From contig JAEUMX010000210.1 in the NCBI GenBank assembly GCA_016791285.1, forward strand, positions 1 to 12,266: a stretch of 12,266 bases of DNA, in the 5' to 3' direction. Under the pieces are notes generated by a model. The model had not been told where the DNA came from, made no database searches, and worked only from the letters and a program-made list of their open reading frames with translations. The position numbers and the translations under genes were made by a program. Each line of letters opens with the position of its first letter. The first letter of the stretch is position 1. Shown in pieces: positions 5,998 through 12,266 of this stretch. The stretch comes from Burkholderiales bacterium. GTDB lineage: Bacteria; Pseudomonadota; Gammaproteobacteria; Burkholderiales; JAEUMW01.

Positions 5998-7479
5998 ATG
6001 ATGAGTTCGACATGCGTATACAGGAGGACGTCGAAGGGGGAGCGGGAGATTTCGCTGCGTTCGCTGCCCCACGAGCCCTGGCTCGTGCTCGTGATGGTCG
6101 ACGGCAAGTCGAGTGTCGATGATCTAGCCTCACTCAAGCCGCAGCTCCCCGACCTTCCCCGGTCCCTGGATCGGTTGCTCCGAGAGGGTTACATCGAAAC
6201 CATCGCGCAGCGACCCACACCAATCGCCAACCAGTCAGCGACGTCGTCGACGCCTTGGGCGCCCGACGACGGATCCGCAGGGATAGACTTCGCGGGCCTT
6301 GTCGCAACGTGGACGCGCCGCATCCTGATCCTGCTGCCGTTTCTCGCGGTCGTGGTAGTGCTGTTCCTGGTTCATCAGTCTCTGGAGTGCCTTACTTCGC
6401 AGATCGAGGAATCGCTTGCAAAGTCTGCGCGGCATGTGTCGATCGGCAGCAGCTCGATCGTCTTCACGCCACGTCCGGCGCTCAAGCTCACCGACCTTGC
6501 CGTCGGCGAATCGTTGCGGGTGCGCGAGGTAGTCGCGCAACCCGGCTGGTCGACGCTGTTCGGCCGGCCGGGATCGATCACGCTCCTCGAACTGCGCGAG
6601 GCGCGACTGTCGGCAGAGGAACTCCTGGCGCTCCTACAGAGCAGCGCGACGGCGCTCACCGCCGACGGCATCAGGATCGAGCGGATGACGTTCGCGGCGA
6701 GCAGACTCGATCTCAACGGCATCGTTCTGGCGCCGCTCTCCGGCGATGTGCGTTATGCGCCCGATGGCACACTCGAACGCGCAAACTTGTCGCTCGACGA
6801 AGGCAGAGCACAGGCGAGCGTCGTGGGCTCGGCGGTGGAGCTCTCCGCCAGCAATTGGTCGACGCCGACGGTGCCCAGCTTGACCCTCGAACGATTCGAT
6901 GCGACGGGTAATCTCGGTGGCAACCGCCTCGCGCTCGATCGGGTCGAGGCTCTCTTGCACGATGGCCTCGTGAAGGGCGACCTCGTTCTCGATTGGACGG
7001 CTGGGCTGCTCGCGGAGGGCCGCTTCAGCGCCGCGAATCTCGATGTGCAGACGCTCATCGGCAGCTTCACGCAGGACATCGCGTTAGGCGGCCGGCTGGA
7101 TGCGGACGGCAGCTTCTCTGCTCGGGCTGTCAGCGCCGCCGCGCTACTCGAGAACCTGAGTGTGGGGGTTGATTTTCGAGTGAAGAGGGGCGTGCTCTAC
7201 AACACCGACCTTTCGGCGGCAGCCGTCGGCAACGTGCACGGCGGCGCGACTCAGTTCGAGGAGCTCACGGGAAACCTCCAGACTGCGGGACGCAGTCTCT
7301 CCTTTCGACGTCTGCAGCTCGGATCGGGACTCCTGACGGCAAAGGGAAATCTCGACGTCACCCCCTCGCGGCAGATCATGGGAAGCTTTAGCGTGCGCCT
7401 CAAGTCGCAGGGCAGCAGTGCAGCCACGATCTCCGTCGGCGGAAGTCTGACGCAGCCCAGGTTGCAACTGGACGGCTGA
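5998..7479 (+). CDS. Membrane-anchored AsmA-like protein with N-terminal winged-helix-like domain
   Basis: The chosen ATG at 5998 gives 493 residues; the frame extends upstream to a GTG at 5929, and the ATG at 6001 is equally possible. Neither ATG has a good ribosome site. Residues about 7-66 (VYRRTSKGEREIS, VMVDGKSSVDDLA, LDRLLREGYIE) resemble a small winged-helix-like module seen at the N-terminus of some proteobacterial regulatory proteins. A Pro/Ser/Thr-rich linker (68-106) and one transmembrane helix (ILILLPFLAVVVVLFLV, 109-125) follow. The rest (about 129-493) is a periplasmic region with the beta-rich repeating pattern of AsmA-family C-terminal domains (GRFSAANLDVQTLIG, GRLDADGSFSARA, FRVKRGVLYNTDL). 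AsmA-type proteins are linked to outer-membrane assembly and lipid transfer, but this protein's role is unknown. Topology would put the N-terminal domain in the cytoplasm. It diverges from tRNA-Asn and converges on tyrB with a 20-base gap. Confidence 0.8.
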   Translation: MMSSTCVYRRTSKGEREISLRSLPHEPWLVLVMVDGKSSVDDLASLKPQLPDLPRSLDRLLREGYIETIAQRPTPIANQSATSSTPWAPDDGSAGIDFAGLVATWTRRILILLPFLAVVVVLFLVHQSLECLTSQIEESLAKSARHVSIGSSSIVFTPRPALKLTDLAVGESLRVREVVAQPGWSTLFGRPGSITLLELREARLSAEELLALLQSSATALTADGIRIERMTFAASRLDLNGIVLAPLSGDVRYAPDGTLERANLSLDEGRAQASVVGSAVELSASNWSTPTVPSLTLERFDATGNLGGNRLALDRVEALLHDGLVKGDLVLDWTAGLLAEGRFSAANLDVQTLIGSFTQDIALGGRLDADGSFSARAVSAAALLENLSVGVDFRVKRGVLYNTDLSAAAVGNVHGGATQFEELTGNLQTAGRSLSFRRLQLGSGLLTAKGNLDVTPSRQIMGSFSVRLKSQGSSAATISVGGSLTQPRLQLDG

Positions 7480-7499
7480 TGCGAACCCCCCGCTCTGCG

Positions 7500-8723
7500 T
7501 TAAATCCTGAGCACTGCGGCGAGCGCATCCGCCACGTAGTCGACGTTGTGGGAATTGAGTGCCGCCACGCAGATGCGGCCGGTACTCACCGCATAGATGC
7601 CGTACCGTGTCTGCAGTTGATCGACCTGATCGGCGGTGAGCCCGGTGTAGGAAAACATTCCGCGCTGACGCAGCAGGAACGAGAGATCGATGCTCAGATC
7701 ACGAGCACGCAGCCTTTCCAGCAGTTCCGATCGCATCCGGTAAATGCGATCGCGCATGCCGGCAAGGTCCGTTTCCCAACTCTGTCTCAGCTCGGGATCC
7801 GACAGAATGGAAGCGACTACGGCCTGGCCGTGGGTCGGCGGGCTGGAGTAGTTGGTACGCACGAGCCGCTTGATCTGAGACAGCACGCACACCGCCTCTC
7901 GATCGCTGTCCGTGACGAGACTGAGCGCGCCCACCCGCTCGCCGTACAGCGAGAACGACTTCGAGAATGAGGTCGCAAGCAGGAAGGAGAGGCCGGAGCT
8001 CGCAAAGAGACGGGGCGCGGCCGCGTCCTGGTCGATACCGTCCGCAAAGCCCTGGTAGGCCATGTCGATAAACGGGACGAGCGCGCGCGCCTGAGCAATG
8101 TCCACGACCTCCTGCCACTGAGATTGCGTGAGATCGGCCCCCGTGGGATTGTGGCAACAGGCGTGCAGCACGATGACGGAACCTGGCTCGAGCGACGCCA
8201 GCCGTCGCTTCATGTCATCGAACCTGACCCCGTGTGTGGCGGCATCGTAGTAGGGGTAGTTGTCGACCTTGAATCCGGCCGCCTCGAACAGGGCACGATG
8301 GTTCTCCCAGCTTGGATCGCTGAGATAGACGATGGACGCAGGCAGATGTCGCCGCAGAAAGTCGGCACCGACCTTCAGCGCGCCGGTTCCTCCGAGCGCC
8401 TGAATGGTGACGACGCGGCCCTCGCTCACGATCGGTGAGGTCGCACCGAAGACGAAGTCTTGTACGAGCTGGTTGTAGTGGGCGGGACCGTCGATCGGCA
8501 GATAGCCACGCGACGGCAGCGCTTGCATTCGCGCGCCCTCGGCGACGCGCACCGAAGCCAGGAGCGGCACTTTCCCGTCGTCTCCCAGGTAGACGCCAAC
8601 CCCGAGGTTCACCTTGTCGGCGCGGGGATCGGCATTGAACGCCTCGGTGAGCCCCAGGATCGGATCGCGCGGGGCCATCTCCACCGTGCCAAACAGTGAG
8701 GGGAAAGTGATCGAGACGTTCAT
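7500..8723 (-). CDS. tyrB: Aromatic-amino-acid aminotransferase (class I, TyrB type)
   Basis: This PLP enzyme catalyses transamination of aromatic amino acids (and probably aspartate) with 2-oxoglutarate in the cytoplasm, the last step of phenylalanine and tyrosine synthesis. The ATG at 8723 has a GGAG 5-6 bases upstream and gives 407 residues, close to the family's usual ~400. Visible active-site residues are W139 (stacks on PLP), N192 in HNPTG, D220 and Y223 in FIDMAYQG, the Schiff-base lysine K255 in [15 protein letters not shown]289 in VRTNYSSPP and R383 in GRICVAALN. The last two bind the substrate carboxylates. [10 protein letters not shown] and [10 protein letters not shown] favour TyrB over AspC. 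It diverges from uvrB, an arrangement known from other betaproteobacteria, and converges on the AsmA-like gene. Substrate preference is not proven by sequence, and aspartate aminotransferase is the alternative name. Confidence 0.92.
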   Translation of the reverse strand: MNVSITFPSLFGTVEMAPRDPILGLTEAFNADPRADKVNLGVGVYLGDDGKVPLLASVRVAEGARMQALPSRGYLPIDGPAHYNQLVQDFVFGATSPIVSEGRVVTIQALGGTGALKVGADFLRRHLPASIVYLSDPSWENHRALFEAAGFKVDNYPYYDAATHGVRFDDMKRRLASLEPGSVIVLHACCHNPTGADLTQSQWQEVVDIAQARALVPFIDMAYQGFADGIDQDAAAPRLFASSGLSFLLATSFSKSFSLYGERVGALSLVTDSDREAVCVLSQIKRLVRTNYSSPPTHGQAVVASILSDPELRQSWETDLAGMRDRIYRMRSELLERLRARDLSIDLSFLLRQRGMFSYTGLTADQVDQLQTRYGIYAVSTGRICVAALNSHNVDYVADALAAVLRI

Positions 8724-8845
8724 CTTGGCTCCACAGTGCGGCGATGCGAGGCTCGCCCCAGACCGAACCAACGCAGCAATGGAATAAACTGTCGGTCGTC
8801 CAAGCGCGATTTGCTTCGAGGTCTTGTTCTGCCGAGGATTCTAGC
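8724..8845. other. Divergent tyrB-uvrB promoter region
   Basis: This 122-base spacer must carry both promoters but no convincing -35/-10 pair was found in either direction. The uvrB ribosome site (GAGG, 8 bases before the ATG) and that of tyrB (GGAG) lie at its two ends. CTGT at 8790-8793 region begins a CTGT-N8 pattern, but the second half (CAAG) does not match an SOS box. Confidence 0.5.
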
Positions 8846-10897
8846 ATGACCGATCTGTCGGACAGTGGCCGCGTCACGGCCTTCCCGGGCAGCCCGTTCC
8901 GCCTGCACGAGCCGTTCGAACCGGCAGGCGATCAGCCGGAGGCGATCACTCGGCTCGTCGAGGGGATCGAGGACGGGCTCGTCTTTCAGACGCTGCTTGG
9001 CGTCACCGGTTCCGGCAAAACCTTCACGATGGCGAACGTCATTGCCCGGATCGGACGCCCTGCGCTCGTGATCGCGCCCAACAAGACGCTGGCGGCGCAA
9101 CTCTACGCGGAGTTCCGCGAGTTCTTTCCCGAGAATGCGGTGGAGTATTTCGTCTCCTACTACGACTACTACCAGCCGGAGGCCTACGTCCCCTCGCGCG
9201 ATCTCTACATCGAGAAGGATTCGAGCATCAACGAGCACATCGAGCAGATGCGCCTGTCGGCGACCAAGGCGCTGCTGGAGCGCCCGGACGCGGTGATCGT
9301 CGCGACCGTGTCCTGCATCTACGGCATCGGCGACCCGGTGGACTACCACAGCATGATCCTGCACCTGCGCGAGCGGGAGCGCATCAGCCAGCGCGACGTG
9401 ATCCGGCGTCTGGCGGAAATGCAGTACGAGCGCTCGGAGCTCGACTTCCGGCGCGGCACCTTCCGCGTCCGGGGCGATGTGATCGACGTCTTCCCGGCCG
9501 AGCATTCGGAGACTGCGCTGCGGGTGAGCCTCTTCGACGACGAGGTCGAGACGCTGTTCCTGTTCGACCCGTTGACGGGCCAGATCGCACAGCGGGTGGG
9601 GCGCTTCACCGTGTATCCATCGAGTCACTACGTCACCCCGCGCAGCACGACCCTGCGCGCGATGGATGCGATCAAGATCGAGCTGGCCGAGCGCATCGCC
9701 TGGTTTCAGACGGCAGGCAAGCTCGTGGAGGCGCAGCGCATCGAGCAGCGCACGCGCTTCGACCTGGAGATGCTGAACGAACTGGGCTTCTGCAAGGGTA
9801 TCGAGAACTACAGTCGCCACTTGTCCGGGCGCGCCGCGGGCGAGCCGCCGCCCACGCTCATGGACTACCTGCCTGCCGGATCGCTGCTTTTCGTCGACGA
9901 GAGCCACGTCACCATTCCGCAGATCGGCGGCATGTACCGGGGGGACCGTGCACGCAAGGAGAACCTTGTCGACTACGGCTTCCGGCTGCCGAGTGCGGTC
10001 GACAACCGCCCCCTCCAGTTCGAGGAGTTCGAGCGCCTCGTGTCCCAGGCGATCTTCGTGTCGGCCACTCCCGCCGACTACGAGCAGACGCACCAGGGGC
10101 AGGTCGTCGAGCAGGTGGTGCGGCCGACCGGTCTGGTGGACCCGCGCATCGAGGTGCGCGCAGCCTCGACTCAGGTCGACGATCTCCTGTCGGAGATCGG
10201 TCTGCGCGCGGCACGGCGCGAGCGCGTGCTGGTGACCACGCTCACCAAGCGCATGGCGGAGGAACTGACGGACTACCTTGCCGAACACGGGGTGAAGGTG
10301 CGCTACCTTCACTCGGACATCGACACCGTCGAGCGCGTCGAGATCATTCGTGATCTGCGGCTGGGACAGTTCGATGTGCTCGTCGGGATCAATCTCCTGC
10401 GCGAGGGCCTCGATCTGCCCGAGGTGTCGCTGGTGGCGATTCTCGATGCCGACAAGGAAGGGTTCCTCCGCTCCGAGCGCTCGCTGATCCAGACCATCGG
10501 GCGCGCCGCCCGGCACATCAACGGCACGGCGATCCTGTATGCGGACACCGTCACCGATTCGATGCGGCGGGCCATCGGCGAGACCGAGCGACGCCGCGCG
10601 AAGCAGATCGCCCACAACGCTGCGCGGGGCATCACTCCGAAGGGCGTCGAGAAAGAGGTCCGGGACATGATCGACGGTGTGTACGCTGCGCGTCCGGGGG
10701 AGATGGGAACACGAGCCCATCGAGCCGAGCCTGCGGCGCTCGCCCTGTCGGAAAAAGAACTCACACGAGAGATCAAGCGCCTCGAGAAGGAAATGCTCGA
10801 GCACGCGCGCAATCTTGAGTTCGAGCGCGCTGCCCGGGCGCGTGATGCCCTGAAGGCGCTGAAGGAGAAACTCTTCGGCGTCGTAGAGCCACGCTGA
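8846..10897 (+). CDS. uvrB: Excinuclease ABC subunit B
   Basis: UvrB is the damage-verifying helicase-like subunit of nucleotide excision repair: UvrA loads it onto DNA lesions and it recruits UvrC for incision. The ATG at 8846 has a GAGG 8 bases upstream and gives 683 residues (usual about 670). The frame is open further upstream to 8744, but that part overlaps the tyrB leader and does not resemble UvrB. Domains are complete. Walker A GVTGSGKT is at 52-59, the DNA-gripping beta-hairpin region [12 protein letters not shown] at about 105-116, motif II DESH at 351-354 and motif III SATP at 406-409. Motifs V and VI are [14 protein letters not shown] (514-527) and QTIGRAAR (549-556). The C-terminal UVR domain that contacts UvrC is at about 638-675. 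In many bacteria uvrB is in the SOS regulon, but no LexA site could be recognised here. It converges on rne. Confidence 0.98.
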   Translation: MTDLSDSGRVTAFPGSPFRLHEPFEPAGDQPEAITRLVEGIEDGLVFQTLLGVTGSGKTFTMANVIARIGRPALVIAPNKTLAAQLYAEFREFFPENAVEYFVSYYDYYQPEAYVPSRDLYIEKDSSINEHIEQMRLSATKALLERPDAVIVATVSCIYGIGDPVDYHSMILHLRERERISQRDVIRRLAEMQYERSELDFRRGTFRVRGDVIDVFPAEHSETALRVSLFDDEVETLFLFDPLTGQIAQRVGRFTVYPSSHYVTPRSTTLRAMDAIKIELAERIAWFQTAGKLVEAQRIEQRTRFDLEMLNELGFCKGIENYSRHLSGRAAGEPPPTLMDYLPAGSLLFVDESHVTIPQIGGMYRGDRARKENLVDYGFRLPSAVDNRPLQFEEFERLVSQAIFVSATPADYEQTHQGQVVEQVVRPTGLVDPRIEVRAASTQVDDLLSEIGLRAARRERVLVTTLTKRMAEELTDYLAEHGVKVRYLHSDIDTVERVEIIRDLRLGQFDVLVGINLLREGLDLPEVSLVAILDADKEGFLRSERSLIQTIGRAARHINGTAILYADTVTDSMRRAIGETERRRAKQIAHNAARGITPKGVEKEVRDMIDGVYAARPGEMGTRAHRAEPAALALSEKELTREIKRLEKEMLEHARNLEFERAARARDALKALKEKLFGVVEPR

Positions 10898-10913
10898 AGC
10901 GCCGCCGGATGGA

Positions 10914-10945
10914 CAAAAAGGAAAGTGCGCCGTCGCGCTCTTTCC
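10914..10945 (-). terminator. Rho-independent terminator between uvrB and rne
   Basis: Bases 10920-10930 (GGAAAGTGCGC) pair with 10935-10945 (GCGCTCTTTCC), eleven positions with a single T-T mismatch and a 4-base loop. On the minus strand the stem is followed at once by TTTTTGTCC, a good U-run, so it ends rne transcripts 19 bases after the rne stop. On the plus strand the stem is followed by TCCTCCTTGG, a poor U-run, so termination of uvrB would be weaker. Confidence 0.75.
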
Positions 10946-10963
10946 TCCTTGGAAAATCGTTCG

Positions 10964-12266
10964 CTACTTGCGCGTTTCGATCTGAACGAGCGTTTCTTCG
11001 TCGGCCGATGACGCAGCGGGTCGCGGCCTGGGTGCCCGCCGAGGCTCCGACTGCGGCTCAGACTCGAACGCAGCAGCGACCCGGGATCGACCCGGAGCCG
11101 TTTCCACCATCACCATTCCCTCCGGCAACTCGACCGGCGCCGGTAGCGGGGCGACGGGGGAGGGGGCGTGCGCTGCTGCGGCGGGAGGTGGTTCCTCGAT
11201 CGAGACCAGAGCCGGCGTAACGTCTTTGATCGTCTCGAATGCAGGAGATGTCAGGGCAACCTCGACAGACACCGGTTCTGCCGGGACGATTTCTGCGAAG
11301 ACCGGTTCGACAGGGGTTGAAAGAGCGGGCTGCGCGGGCTCCACGTACACCGGCGGTGGCAGAACAGCCTGCGCTGCTGGCGCGACGTCGAGCGCAAGCG
11401 CGGCCTCGGCGGGCACCTCGCCACGCGCGACGGGCTCTTCCGCTGTGAGCAGCGGAGCCAGTGCAGGCGCCTCGGCGAGCGCCACTTCTGCGCCTTGTCG
11501 GGCCGGGCTGCCCGTGCCTTCCGGCCTGCGTTCACGTCGACCGCGGCGACGACGGCCCCGGTTCTCCTGAATCTCCGCGTTTTCCATGGGTGCTTCACCC
11601 GGCAGGCCCGGTTCCAGCGGCAGACGAGGCGTTGCCTCGCGCGGTCCCGTACCTTGCTGACGCTGCTGGCGTTGCTGGCGCTCACCTCGCTCCGGGCGCT
11701 CGCCGCGGTCCCGACGCTCGCCGCGCTCCCGGCGTTCCATGCGCTCCGGCCGCTCGGTGCGTTCCGCCTGGGGCGGTGAGACATCGGATGGCGGCGCGGG
11801 CGGGTGAACGCTCACGGCCTGCGGCTCCTGGCGGTTGCGGTCAGCATCTCGCCGCTCCCGCCGCTCCGGGCGACCGCGCTCCCGATCGCCACGGCCGCGC
11901 CGATGCCCGCGCTGCGGCGACGCCGGCCTGACGGGAACCTCCGCCACTGGCTCCGGCTTGCGGCGGAACCAGCCGAAGATCTTGTCGATGAGTGATACCG
12001 GTGGGGGTGCGCTGACAGGCGGTGGCCGCGGTGTCTCCAGGGGTGCCGGCTGGGTCGGGGTGATCCCCTTTACTGCTGCCTCGGGGCGGGGGGCGAAGGA
12101 CTCCGGCGCCAGGACGGGCGTTTGTTCCTCCTCGGGCGGTGCTTCGACCATCTGATAGCTCGCAGGCAGCGGCTCGGACCGGTTGAGCTCGTCGTGCTTG
12201 AGCCGGGTCACTGTGTAGTGGGGTGTCTCGAAATGGACGTTTGGAATGAGGACCGTGCTCACCTTG
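10964..12266 (-). CDS. rne: Ribonuclease E, C-terminal part
   Basis: The frame enters from the right edge and ends at a TAG (10966-10964), leaving 433 codons of the 3' half. RNase E is the endonuclease that starts mRNA decay and matures rRNA and tRNA, and scaffolds the degradosome at the membrane. The visible start, STVLIPNVHFETPHYTVTRL then KHDELN, is the junction following the catalytic and small domains in betaproteobacterial RNase E. After a proline-rich linker comes SLIDKIFGWFRRK (about residues 90-102 of the visible part), an amphipathic helix like the membrane-targeting segment. Arginine-rich RNA-binding blocks follow (RGHRRGRGDRERGR, a long E-R-x repeat, RGRRRRGRRERR), then an Ala/Pro/Val-rich tail with two similar motifs, MVMVETAPGRS and LVQIETRK, the second at the very C-terminus. 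The catalytic domain is outside the window. Assignment to RNase E rather than RNase G rests on this long tail. Confidence 0.9.
   Translation of the reverse strand, partial: KVSTVLIPNVHFETPHYTVTRLKHDELNRSEPLPASYQMVEAPPEEEQTPVLAPESFAPRPEAAVKGITPTQPAPLETPRPPPVSAPPPVSLIDKIFGWFRRKPEPVAEVPVRPASPQRGHRRGRGDRERGRPERRERRDADRNRQEPQAVSVHPPAPPSDVSPPQAERTERPERMERRERGERRDRGERPERGERQQRQQRQQGTGPREATPRLPLEPGLPGEAPMENAEIQENRGRRRRGRRERRPEGTGSPARQGAEVALAEAPALAPLLTAEEPVARGEVPAEAALALDVAPAAQAVLPPPVYVEPAQPALSTPVEPVFAEIVPAEPVSVEVALTSPAFETIKDVTPALVSIEEPPPAAAAHAPSPVAPLPAPVELPEGMVMVETAPGRSRVAAAFESEPQSEPRRAPRPRPAASSADEETLVQIETRK
11654..11764 (-). repeat. In-frame tripeptide repeat within rne
   Basis: Read on the minus strand, 11764-11678 encodes nine consecutive E/D-R-x triplets (x is T, P, M, R, G, R, G, P, G) plus a final ER, followed to 11654 by QQR-QQR-QQ. 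The DNA has a 9-base periodicity (GAGCGC-NNN) with synonymous variation, so it is partly degenerate. It forms one of the arginine-rich RNA-binding blocks of RNase E and could change length by slippage. Confidence 0.7.

Noticed and set aside
7479..7970. 163-codon plus-strand frame after the AsmA-like gene
   Set aside because: It is antisense to the 3' end of tyrB, with no protein-like features.
8788..8806. Possible LexA/SOS box upstream of uvrB (CTGT-N8-CAAG)
   Set aside because: Only the first half matches; the expected ACAG half is missing. No other CTGT-N8-ACAG pattern was seen in the spacer.
8720..10804. A 694-codon open frame antisense to uvrB
   Set aside because: It lies opposite the full UvrB coding sequence in GC-rich DNA. 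Its product is a His/Arg/Asp-rich string with no recognisable domain. This is the usual shadow frame of a high-GC gene.
1..12266. CRISPR arrays, prophage genes, toxin-antitoxin or defence systems
   Set aside because: No regularly spaced repeats and no protein of these classes was recognised in any frame.

Overview
The window looks like a GC-rich betaproteobacterial chromosome segment; genus cannot be assigned from sequence alone. The clues are an EpsL-type outer-membrane protein of exosortase-B exopolysaccharide loci, a tyrosine aminotransferase gene divergent from uvrB, the betaproteobacterial-style C-terminal half of RNase E, and the tRNA-Asn sequence. All protein calls come from reading motifs, not from database searches.

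Layout, left to right. (1) 1-172 is the end of an IS66-family element (terminal repeat plus the first 31 codons of tnpA), inserted into a frameshifted IS256-family transposase remnant (173-472 and its upstream part). A further ~180 bases of unassigned, possibly IS-derived DNA follow. (2) 734-3894 is an exopolysaccharide module: a polyisoprenyl-phosphate hexose-1-phosphate transferase on the minus strand and an EpsL-like outer-membrane barrel on the plus strand. They diverge from a ~420-base regulatory region holding a 15-bp dyad, a 12-bp long-range inverted repeat, a candidate promoter and an ops-like sequence (GGTAGCGT core). (3) 3901-5613 (minus) is a PAS-GGDEF-EAL protein, convergent with epsL with only 6 bases between stop codons. 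(4) 5791-5866 (minus) is tRNA-Asn(GTT) with a very good sigma-70 promoter. (5) 5998-7479 (plus) is a membrane-anchored AsmA-like protein carrying an unusual N-terminal winged-helix-like domain. (6) 7500-8723 (minus) is tyrB and 8846-10897 (plus) is uvrB, divergent. (7) A hairpin terminator at 10914-10945 separates uvrB from the convergent 3' half of rne, which runs off the right end.

Functionally, the left third is an accessory edge: the sugar transferase starts a lipid-linked polysaccharide repeat unit and the EpsL barrel is likely part of the export apparatus. The adjacent c-di-GMP protein is a plausible but unproven partner in controlling matrix production. The right two thirds are housekeeping genes for translation, amino-acid metabolism, nucleotide excision repair and RNA decay. 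I see no CRISPR array, phage, toxin-antitoxin or defence system. The most interesting signals are the ops-like element and the dyads between the two eps genes, and the domain fusion in the AsmA-like protein.
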